DNA of 64,000 nucleotides from Albimonas donghaensis. GTDB lineage: Bacteria > Pseudomonadota > Alphaproteobacteria > Rhodobacterales > Rhodobacteraceae. The stretch lies in assembly GCF_900106695.1 (NCBI RefSeq), contig NZ_FNMZ01000001.1, positions 310,001 to 374,000 of the forward strand, written 5' to 3'. Position 1 is the first letter of the stretch. Each line of letters opens with the position of its first letter. Below the pieces are notes generated by a model. That model was not told the DNA's origin. It saw nothing but the letters and a program-made list of their open reading frames with translations, and made no database searches. The position numbers were made by a program, and so were the translations under genes. Shown here one piece after another: positions 1-7,450 of the stretch.

Positions 1-1228
1 GCATACTCATGACGCCATCGCCGGAAATGGTGGGGGTCTTTTCCGGGTCCGCTGCCAGCAGCTCGGTCTTGGTCGGGATGAAACGCAGGTTGCGCCCGAG
101 CTGAAATCCGATCTGGAACGGATAATTCGGTTTATCAAACAGGTTGATGGTGCCGTCCGGATGGGCGGGGTCATCGTTGTTGAGCGTGCCGCCCGCCCAT
201 AGAATGCCGACATCCTCGGTTTCTTCGAGCGAAAACAGGGTGTCGCTGTCCACGTCCGCCGCGTTGGACCATATCGGCTGACCGTTGGAATGGATCCAGG
301 TTCCGCCGCCGACCCAGAACGAGTTGGGCGACGCTCCTGCGCCGCGAACGCGGACCCCGCCCGCGTAGATCGTGCCGGAACAGAAGGCGTGCCCCGCCGG
401 GTGCCGCCCGCGCTTGCCCGTGACCCGCAGCATGTGATGGAAAGCGTTGATCGCGGCCGTGTCGTCATCCGCCAGGTTCCACTTCGCGCCGACCTGGCGC
501 GACAGGGGTTCCTCGTCGATCAGCTCCCACCAGGACCCCTCGGCCGTCTGGAGCCTGCCCGCGTGACCAGGATCGGCGCCGACCCTGCGATAGGTCCCGT
601 GTCCTCCATCGCCGCGTGCGGCGTAGCCCTGCGTTTCGATCACCTCCACCGCCGGGTCGACCGTGACCAGGTAGGCGGTCAGGGCGGTGCCGATGATCCA
701 GCTGCCGTCCGCGATCACGGCCACGGTCGCCTCGGCCGCGGTCGGGTTCCCCTGGCCGTCGAAGGCCAGCAGCTTGTTGGCCCGATAGGCGAGCGCGGGC
801 AGGGGGCTCACGCTGTCCAGCAGCTCGGGAATGCGGAGGGTGCGTTGGAACGCGGCCTGCATGTAGGCGGCTTTGCGCTCCAGGTCCTGGATGCCGCGTG
901 TCAGGCGGTCCAGCTGCTTCTCCAGCCCGGTCTCGCGCGCGCCGCCGGTGCTGGCGAAGCCCTGTTCAATGATCGTCGCGCGGGTGATGCGGAGCGTCTT
1001 GCCGTCATGGGTCACGGCGGCGTCGGCCGTCAGGTAGAGATTGCCCGACGCGGCCTCGGCCTCGGGCGTCACGCTGTAGTCGATGCCTTCGGTCAGGATC
1101 AGCGTCGTGATTCCGGTAAGCACCTCCGCGACCAGGGCGCCGCTCTCGCCGTATTCGTGCGGGATCGGGTAGGGGCCGGCGCCCGCCACAACGTAGTCGT
1201 CTGCCGGGATGAAGGCTTCGGTGGTCAT
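1..1228 (-). CDS. T7-type tail fibre protein, C-terminus cut by window edge
   Basis: Open minus-strand frame from an ATG at 1228 with no stop before base 1, giving at least 409 residues. The first ~100 residues follow the T7 tail-fibre N-terminal pattern: a 'YPIPHEY' segment, then an 'EGIDYSVTPEAEA' strand, then 'KTLRITRATIIEQ'. This domain docks the fibre to the tail. It is followed by a short heptad-like stretch (about 115-140) and a part that looks like the start of a beta-helix or receptor-binding region. The ATG overlaps the stop of the preceding gene (ATGA), so it is translationally coupled as the last visible gene of the late operon. Host recognition is the expected role; the receptor-binding tip lies off the window. 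Confidence 0.8.
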   Translation of the reverse strand, partial: MTTEAFIPADDYVVAGAGPYPIPHEYGESGALVAEVLTGITTLILTEGIDYSVTPEAEAASGNLYLTADAAVTHDGKTLRITRATIIEQGFASTGGARETGLEKQLDRLTRGIQDLERKAAYMQAAFQRTLRIPELLDSVSPLPALAYRANKLLAFDGQGNPTAAEATVAVIADGSWIIGTALTAYLVTVDPAVEVIETQGYAARGDGGHGTYRRVGADPGHAGRLQTAEGSWWELIDEEPLSRQVGAKWNLADDDTAAINAFHHMLRVTGKRGRHPAGHAFCSGTIYAGGVRVRGAGASPNSFWVGGGTWIHSNGQPIWSNAADVDSDTLFSLEETEDVGILWAGGTLNNDDPAHPDGTINLFDKPNYPFQIGFQLGRNLRFIPTKTELLAADPEKTPTISGDGVMSM

Positions 1229-3726
1229 CGGCGGGCGTCCCCTGCGAGGCTGGAGAAGGAGGGGGCGCGGTCGGGCGCGGTCTCGCCCTTGCGCCACCAG
1301 GCGGCGTTGCCCCGATCTCGGAGCGCCTTGCGTTCCTGCCGGCGCCAGAGGGTGCGCGCCTCGGGGTCGAGCATGTCCTGGAGCTGGTCCCAGACGAGCC
1401 GGTCGAGCGCGAGGCGCCCATACCAGAGGGACGAGCCGGGCGTGTAGCGGCGGGCGAGGTTCACCGCGTCGCGGCCGATCAGCGGGGCCTTGCCCTGGGC
1501 GGCGCGGTCGGCGTTGGAGGCGACGGCGCGCGCCACGTCCGCGCCCAGCCCGACCACCGGCCCGGCCAGCGTCTCGGCGAAGCCGCCGCCGGCGCGGCTG
1601 GTGGAGGCGGAAAAGAAGTCGCCGAAGATGCCGAGCCCGCCGCCCTGGAACACGGCCGCGCCCCAGAAGGCGGGATCGTCCATCGGCCGCGGATCGCGGC
1701 CCTTGGCGACTTCCTTGAGCTGCACCGATACCCCGCCCAGCAGGGTCAGGCCGGCCATCAGCTGCGCGGCGTAGAGCGCGCGGTTCATCGCGCCCGGCCG
1801 GGCCATGGTCCGGCGCACCTGGTTCAGCGTCAAGCTGAGCGCAAAGTTCTTGTACATGGCGGTCGAGCGGATCAGCTCGCCGTAGATGGTGCCCGGCGGG
1901 GCCTCGCCGATCAGCGACGTTCGGGCGTCCAGCGACACGGACGGAACCGCGAACTCCATCTGCTCTTCGATCAGCGCCTGGAGGCGGATCGCCAGCCCCT
2001 CGGCCTCGGCGTTCTCCAGCCCCGCCGCCAGCGCGGCCTCGCGCCAGTGCATCGGGGCGAGGAAGGTTTCGCCCGCGTCGGTCCGGAAGTGCAGGGCGGG
2101 ATCGGCGAGGCGGGTCCACTCGGCGTCGTCGAAGCCCCGCCCGCGCAGGATCGAGCGCAGGGGCTCGTCCACCTGGTCGAGCGTCCGGCCGGCCTGTTCG
2201 GCCAGCAGCCCGGCGAACTCCATCTGGAAGGCCAGCCGGTTCATGTCGGTCCAGCGTGCGAGGCCGCTGGCGCGCATGACGCCGCTCGCCAGCCGCTCGG
2301 TGATCTCGGGCGACCACACGTCGCCGAGATAGCGGGCGGCGGTGGAGCCCGTGTCGGCCAGCGTGTCGGCGATATAGCCCATGCGGGCGGCGGTCTCGCG
2401 GGTGGAGCCGCTGGCCATCAGCGAGACGAAGCGGGCGAAGACCTTGCCATGCCCGATCCCCACAGCGCGCGCGGCCATGTGCTGGGTCCAGAGGTCGGTC
2501 GGCGCGCTGAGAAGAGCGGAGCCGAGCTGCGCCGCGGTCAGCACGTTGCGCGTCCCGGCGAGGAAAGCGGCCATTCCGCTGTCGGCCGGATCGTTCGCGC
2601 TTCCGGTCAGGTGCGCCAGCATGGCCCGCGCCTGCACGGACGCGCGCTTCACGCGCCTTTCGGCCACCGGGTCCGCGGCCTGCGAGGCGACGCGCTGCGC
2701 GGTCTGGATCGCGTGTTCCAGCCCGGCCTTGGGATTGGGGCCGAGAACCCGCATCAGGGCGATGTCGCGAGCCATGCCGTCCAGGTGCGCCACGATGGCG
2801 TCGAAGGGGTTGGCCTGCCCGAAAGCGTCGTTATAGGCGAGCCAGCTGCTCGCGTCGCGGAAGTGCAGGACCCGGTGTTCCGCCCGCCGGTTCGCCAGCG
2901 CCGCGCCGCCGGGCATGAGCGAGGGAACCCGGTCATCCCAGCCGTGCGTCGTCAGGTTGGAGTAGATGTCGCGCAGGAAGCGGTCGGCTGCGGCGGCGTC
3001 AGGCGGCGCCCCGCGCGAACTGGCGAAGGGCCGGTCGGTCTGGTGATCGATGATCCGCGACCAGTCGAGCCGCGGCTGGATCTCCGCGCGCCAGGCGTCG
3101 AAGCCCGCCCGACGCAGGCGGCGGGGGTCATGGCTGTGCGGCAGGCCGAAATCCTCCAGCTCGCCGATGTCGCCGCCATGGGCGTTGAACAGGGTGCGCG
3201 CCCGCTCAAAAGCCTTTTGGACGGCGCCGGCCATGCGCGCGGCCTCGCCATTGCCCGAGCCCTCGCCATGCAGCTCGCGCACCACGTCGCCCAGCAGGGC
3301 GCGGTCGCGGGGCCGGCCGGTCAGGTCTCGGGCGTTGCGTTTCAGGAACTCGGGGATCATGCCGCGCAGCTGTCGGCTGATCGCGTCGCGGGTGGAGCGC
3401 ACGGCTTCCTGCGCGTGGCCGCGGCCCTCGCCACGCTCCAGCAGGCTTTTGACGGCGAGGTCCGGGCGTTCGGCCTGACCGACGAAATGCTGATTGGCCC
3501 GCATCCGCTGGAGCTGGGCGAGGACGGTATGCCGGCGGCTGGTCGCGGCGCGGGCCACCGACTTCTTCACGTCCTCCGCCGCCATCGCCGCGGCGGCGGC
3601 GTCGGGAGCGTGGCGGCGATACCGCTCGAACAGGTCCTGGTAGTCGCGCTGCGCGGCGGTCCCGCGCTGCGGGTCCACCAGGCCGGCGTCCATCGCGGAT
3701 TGCAGGCAGTCGAACAGGTCAGCCAT
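1225..3726 (-). CDS. Large internal virion protein of the prophage
   Basis: Encodes 833 residues. It lies between the polyvalent protein and the tail fibre, where T7-like phages keep large injected internal proteins. The N-terminal third is helical and charged. A stretch near residues 385-470 has hydrophobic helices. The C-terminal part contains phrases I know from phage proteins of many alphaproteobacterial prophages ('KGRDPRPMDDPAFWGAAVFQ', 'RRYTPGSSLWYGRLALDR'). It overlaps the upstream gene by 8 bp and the tail fibre by 4 bp. No enzymatic motif is evident. A role in genome ejection is inferred from position and size only. Confidence 0.65.
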   Translation of the reverse strand: MADLFDCLQSAMDAGLVDPQRGTAAQRDYQDLFERYRRHAPDAAAAAMAAEDVKKSVARAATSRRHTVLAQLQRMRANQHFVGQAERPDLAVKSLLERGEGRGHAQEAVRSTRDAISRQLRGMIPEFLKRNARDLTGRPRDRALLGDVVRELHGEGSGNGEAARMAGAVQKAFERARTLFNAHGGDIGELEDFGLPHSHDPRRLRRAGFDAWRAEIQPRLDWSRIIDHQTDRPFASSRGAPPDAAAADRFLRDIYSNLTTHGWDDRVPSLMPGGAALANRRAEHRVLHFRDASSWLAYNDAFGQANPFDAIVAHLDGMARDIALMRVLGPNPKAGLEHAIQTAQRVASQAADPVAERRVKRASVQARAMLAHLTGSANDPADSGMAAFLAGTRNVLTAAQLGSALLSAPTDLWTQHMAARAVGIGHGKVFARFVSLMASGSTRETAARMGYIADTLADTGSTAARYLGDVWSPEITERLASGVMRASGLARWTDMNRLAFQMEFAGLLAEQAGRTLDQVDEPLRSILRGRGFDDAEWTRLADPALHFRTDAGETFLAPMHWREAALAAGLENAEAEGLAIRLQALIEEQMEFAVPSVSLDARTSLIGEAPPGTIYGELIRSTAMYKNFALSLTLNQVRRTMARPGAMNRALYAAQLMAGLTLLGGVSVQLKEVAKGRDPRPMDDPAFWGAAVFQGGGLGIFGDFFSASTSRAGGGFAETLAGPVVGLGADVARAVASNADRAAQGKAPLIGRDAVNLARRYTPGSSLWYGRLALDRLVWDQLQDMLDPEARTLWRRQERKALRDRGNAAWWRKGETAPDRAPSFSSLAGDARR

Positions 3727-6700
3727 CGCGCGACCCTCCCGGTCGGCAAAAGGCCACCTGCTCCGCGAAGTCCTGGTCAGCGTCCAGGTCGCGCAGCACG
3801 TCCGACGCGCGCATTTCCACGCCGTCGATGGTCACGGTGAAGTCGCCCGCCGCAGCGTCATTGACTTGACCGGCAGGGGCGCCGATATTTGGGATGTCCC
3901 ATCCAGAGGAGGGATCTTCCATGCGGTTCGGAAACTGGGATTGGCGGCCCGCGGTGCTGGTGGGCGACAAGGCGTTTGCGCTGCTCGCGCCTGGCGAGGA
4001 CTGGTCGGAAGTTGACCGGCTCGACGTGGGGGCCACTGCGTCCGAGATACGCGACGAAGCCTTGTTCCGCGCGATATTCGAGCCGGAGTTCGGTTCGTTC
4101 GAACTCCCGAAAAGCGACTGAAGCGCGGGGTCAGACCGGGCCAGCGCGTCATTGTAGACGTCGAGCTGCTCCTGGTTGAGGCGCGCGATCTCGTCCGGAT
4201 CGGTCGACGAGCGGGCCTTGGTGTAGAGCGCCTGGCCGCGGGTTGATTTCGCCTCGATCATCGGCGCCGACCAAATCTGGATTTCCGCCAGCAGGCCGTT
4301 GTCGAGACGCAGCAGCACCTTTCGATCCACGAAGCCGGTTGCCAGCTTTCGGGTCCAGCCTTCGTCCACGAAGTCCAGTCCGGCCGCGCGAAAGGCGTCG
4401 ATGATGCCGTCAGCCTGCGCCGCGGTGTCGACCACGAAGCCCCCGCGGGCGAAGTCCGTCAGCTGAGTGATCCGCCGGTATCCTTTTCGATCCAGCTTTT
4501 CCTCGGTGGTCTCGCGACGCTTGATGCCGGGGTTCTTGAACTTCACTCCCAGTTCGCCGGACAGGCGCTCGCCAATCCTGGCGAGCTGCGCCTGCGCGTC
4601 GGGCGCGAGCTGGTAAAGCTCGTCGATGGTCACGAAGGGCTGGGCAGCGGAAAGCGCATCCGTCCGCTGCTTCACCTCCCGCAGACGTTCAGCCTCCCGC
4701 AACTCGGGAGCGTCCGTGTCGGTGGCCGTGGCGGGGTCTTCCGTCCGGGGCGTCGCTGTCGCCTGGCGCAGCTCGGCCGCGGACTGGTCATCCGCAGCCC
4801 TGGCGGCGGGCGACGCGGCTCCGCCGCGCCAGGCGGCGTCGTCGGCGCCGGCCAGGTCGATCAGCGCGGGTTCGTCGGAGGCGATGCGCTCGGCCGGGCC
4901 GGGCGCGCCTTCGGGCGCGGGCGCATCGTCCAGTCGGCGGGTCACGGCGTCGATCACGTCGAGAGGGCCGACCGGCGCGATCTCGTCCAGCAGCCCGCCG
5001 CCTTCGGCCCCGACGCGTCCGGCTTCATCGACATAGGCGCGCAGGCCGCGGGCGATGTCCTCGCGGCTGCGCGCGCGGGCGCCCCGATAAAGGACGCCGA
5101 CCATGCGCGCGGTCGCGGGATCGACGCCGCCGCCCAGCATGTCGTCCTGGGCCATCATGTCATCGAGCGCGCCGCGAACCGTCATGCCCTCGGCGCGGGC
5201 TTTCTCGCGCGCCTGACCGACCAGGCGAACCGCGCCGGTCAGCGCGTCGGTCAGGTCGTATTCGGGCCGCAGCCGGCCCTCGGCCGCGTCGGCGCGCAGC
5301 TGCGCCCAGGCGGGCGCGGCGTCGGTCATGGCGTCGATGGCGGCTTTCACGTCCCGCCCGCCTTCCTCGGTCATCGCCGCCACCAGGTCGGGGGCGTCGT
5401 AGCCGCGGGCGAACAACGCGGCCTGGAGGCGGGTGTGGCCAGCGGTGGACAAGCCGCCCTTGTCGGTCAGCAGCTCGCCGCGCTGGCCGGAGGGCAGGGC
5501 CCCTACCAGCGCGCGCAGGAAATCGCGGTTGCCGGGCGCGGCGATCCCGCCCGCCTCGGGGTCAAAGCGGGCAAGCACGTCCGGCGTCAGCGCCTCGGCG
5601 TCGGAGCGCGCCTGCTCGGACGGGCTCATGCGCTCCACGCTGTCCTCGTTGGCCTCCCGCACGAAGCGGCGCAGCTCGTCGGGGTCCAGGTCCGTGCGGC
5701 GGCGGGCGATCAGGACCGGCCGGGCCATGCCTTCGGGCACGTCGAAGCTGGCGCGGATCGTCTCGACATAGGCGGCGTAACGGTCGGGGAACTGGTCGGC
5801 CGCGTGCATCAGCGACATGACGCGGCCGTTACCGCTGTCGATCACGTGGTCAGCCCCGACCACGGGCGCGCCGTGGCTCGCCAGCGGCGAGGGCATGAGC
5901 AAGGCGGGATCGAGCGCCGCGGCCCGCTCCTTGACCTTGGCGGTCGGGGCGAGGCGGGATCGGTCGCGGGGCTGGCGGTCGCCCGAGGCGAGCGTCAGCG
6001 TGTCCATGTCGACCACTTCGTATTCGACCTGGACGCGGGTTCCGGCCGGCGTCGCCACCTCGTCGCCGGCGGTGTAGCCGCGGCGGGTCGCGGACTGGTA
6101 GGCGGCGCCCGGATCGGCGGCCTGGCCCATCTTGAATTCGGACCAGCGGCGAAGATCCTTGACGCTCCAGTGCTGGAGCGGCCGGCCCGCGAAGGTCACG
6201 TTGCGGTTGGCGTCGATCTGCGCGGCGGTCATCACCGATGTGACCGGCGCGTCCGGATCGGCCAGGAGCGCCCTGGTCGCGCCACCCGGCCCGAGGAAGT
6301 GCGCCAGGTAAAGGTTGGGCTCCGTCGCCTCCAGCCCCTGCGCGGCCAGATGCGCGGCGTTGTCCGACGCATAGGCGGCGGTCATCTCGCGGGACAGGGC
6401 GGGATCGGAGCGCAGCGCGAGAATTTCCGCCCGTCCTCGGGTGGCGGCGAGGTCCGGCCGATGGCGGGCGATCATGTCCAGCCAGGTCGCGTCGATGAAC
6501 TGGCCGGCCCCGGTGGCGCTGCTGCCGGGGTTCTTCGCGTTCGCGCGCCCGCCGCTCTCGACGCCCACGATCCGCCGGGACAGGCGGTCATAGTCCTGCG
6601 GGCTGGAGACGGGGGGCGGCGGCGGGACGGGTCGGCCCTCACGCAGGGCGACGGTGGCCTGATCGGTCGCCACCTCATGCTCGACCGGCCCGGCGGCGGA

Positions 6701-7450
6701 GGGGCGCGAGGCGTCGCCGGCCTCGCGCCCGAACTGCCGCATCGCCCAGCCGGTCCCGCGGACTGCCGCGACCGGCCCGGCGCCCAGGATCGCGCCGCCG
6801 GCGGCGCCAATGCCGATCTGCGTCAGCGCGTCCGGGTCCGGCTGTTCCAGCGCCTCGGCCGTGCGATACTGCGCGGGCAGCGCCAGCGCCTCACCAGCGG
6901 CCCCCAGCGCCGCCTCGGTGGCGAGAATGCGCATCAGCCCGCCCGTGCCGCCCAACGGCAGCATGGCGAGGCTGAGCGGGTCCGTCGCGGCGCTGCCCGC
7001 CGCGCCCAGGAACTCCGCCACCCCGGCGCCGCGCCCGCCCATGGAAAGCGTCTCGTTCGCGTCGTCCAGCTCGGCTTTCAGCTCGCGGTCGATCTGAGCC
7101 TGGAACGCTTCCTCGCTGATCGGCAGGGAGCCCCAGCGGCCGGGGTCCTCGGCTGCGGCGTTGGCCGCGGCTTCCAGCACCTGCTTGCGCAGGACGGCGA
7201 GCCCGCCGGGGCGGCGCTCCCATTCCACATGCGCGTCGCGGGTCATCGGCGACGGGGCCTTCACGCGGGCCAGCTGCGCGTTCACTTCGTCCAGCAGCTC
7301 GCGCTCGCGCTGGCCGCGGCGGTCCCAGCTGTTCTGGCTGATCGCGGCGCCGGTCCAGGCTGCGGCCGCGGTCTCGCCGAAGCCGGCGCGCGGGCGGGGC
7401 GCCGGGTTGAACGGCCGCGCCTGCGGCTCGGAGGGGAGAAAGAAGGTCAT
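3719..7450 (-). CDS. Virion polyvalent protein: lytic transglycosylase, DdrB-ParB-like and RelA/SpoT-like domains
   Basis: Encodes 1,243 residues starting at an ATG that overlaps the previous stop. Residues about 285-400 form an SLT/lysozyme-like domain; E298 in 'GVESGGRA' is the probable catalytic acid and 'GAGQFIDATW' follows. This domain would cut peptidoglycan during DNA entry. Residues about 470-640 resemble the DdrB-like ParB domain of phage polyvalent proteins ('DHVIDSGNGRVMSL', 'REANEDSVERMSP'). Residues about 945-1110 resemble a RelA/SpoT-type nucleotidyltransferase ('LLAEIQIWSAPMIEAK', with the conserved E of the E[VI]QI strand). Residues 1110-1200 are a Ser-rich linker that coincides with a gene on the opposite strand, and a short conserved-looking tail follows. 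Proteins of this type are delivered into the host; the effect on the host here is inferred. Confidence 0.75.
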   Translation of the reverse strand: MTFFLPSEPQARPFNPAPRPRAGFGETAAAAWTGAAISQNSWDRRGQRERELLDEVNAQLARVKAPSPMTRDAHVEWERRPGGLAVLRKQVLEAAANAAAEDPGRWGSLPISEEAFQAQIDRELKAELDDANETLSMGGRGAGVAEFLGAAGSAATDPLSLAMLPLGGTGGLMRILATEAALGAAGEALALPAQYRTAEALEQPDPDALTQIGIGAAGGAILGAGPVAAVRGTGWAMRQFGREAGDASRPSAAGPVEHEVATDQATVALREGRPVPPPPPVSSPQDYDRLSRRIVGVESGGRANAKNPGSSATGAGQFIDATWLDMIARHRPDLAATRGRAEILALRSDPALSREMTAAYASDNAAHLAAQGLEATEPNLYLAHFLGPGGATRALLADPDAPVTSVMTAAQIDANRNVTFAGRPLQHWSVKDLRRWSEFKMGQAADPGAAYQSATRRGYTAGDEVATPAGTRVQVEYEVVDMDTLTLASGDRQPRDRSRLAPTAKVKERAAALDPALLMPSPLASHGAPVVGADHVIDSGNGRVMSLMHAADQFPDRYAAYVETIRASFDVPEGMARPVLIARRRTDLDPDELRRFVREANEDSVERMSPSEQARSDAEALTPDVLARFDPEAGGIAAPGNRDFLRALVGALPSGQRGELLTDKGGLSTAGHTRLQAALFARGYDAPDLVAAMTEEGGRDVKAAIDAMTDAAPAWAQLRADAAEGRLRPEYDLTDALTGAVRLVGQAREKARAEGMTVRGALDDMMAQDDMLGGGVDPATARMVGVLYRGARARSREDIARGLRAYVDEAGRVGAEGGGLLDEIAPVGPLDVIDAVTRRLDDAPAPEGAPGPAERIASDEPALIDLAGADDAAWRGGAASPAARAADDQSAAELRQATATPRTEDPATATDTDAPELREAERLREVKQRTDALSAAQPFVTIDELYQLAPDAQAQLARIGERLSGELGVKFKNPGIKRRETTEEKLDRKGYRRITQLTDFARGGFVVDTAAQADGIIDAFRAAGLDFVDEGWTRKLATGFVDRKVLLRLDNGLLAEIQIWSAPMIEAKSTRGQALYTKARSSTDPDEIARLNQEQLDVYNDALARSDPALQSLFGSSNEPNSGSNIARNKASSRISDAVAPTSSRSTSDQSSPGASSANALSPTSTAGRQSQFPNRMEDPSSGWDIPNIGAPAGQVNDAAAGDFTVTIDGVEMRASDVLRDLDADQDFAEQVAFCRPGGSRDG
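3861..3889 (+). promoter_or_regulatory. Sigma70-like promoter for the embedded antisense gene
   Basis: TTGACT (3861-3866), a 17-bp spacer, then GATATT (3884-3889). The -35 matches 5/6, the -10 matches 4/6 and the spacing is ideal. Transcription would start near 3896, just before a strong ribosome binding site (3905-3914) and the ATG at 3921. It lies inside, and antisense to, the C-terminal coding part of the polyvalent protein, which is where a 'moron' gene would carry its own promoter. Confidence 0.6.
3921..4121 (+). CDS. Small antisense 'moron'-like protein embedded in the polyvalent gene
   Basis: Encodes 66 residues beginning MRFGNWDWRPAVLVGD. The ATG at 3921 is preceded by GAGGAGGGA with a good spacer, and by the promoter at 3861-3889. 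An earlier in-frame ATG at 3894 would fall before the predicted transcript start. The protein looks natural: Trp-rich N-terminus, hydrophobic 'KAFALLAPGEDW', acidic tail 'AIFEPEFGSFELPKSD'. The minus-strand frame over the same bases encodes only Ser/Asn-rich low complexity. The local GC is lower than that of its surroundings. I do not recognise the family. By analogy with morons it may be expressed from the prophage; an immunity or antitoxin role towards the adjacent RelA/SpoT-like domain is possible but speculative. Confidence 0.65.
   Translation: MRFGNWDWRPAVLVGDKAFALLAPGEDWSEVDRLDVGATASEIRDEALFRAIFEPEFGSFELPKSD

Noticed and set aside
1005-1421. Minus-strand ORF of 138 residues at the end of the large virion protein gene
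   Set aside because: Out of frame with both the virion protein and the tail fibre, which together account for this DNA.
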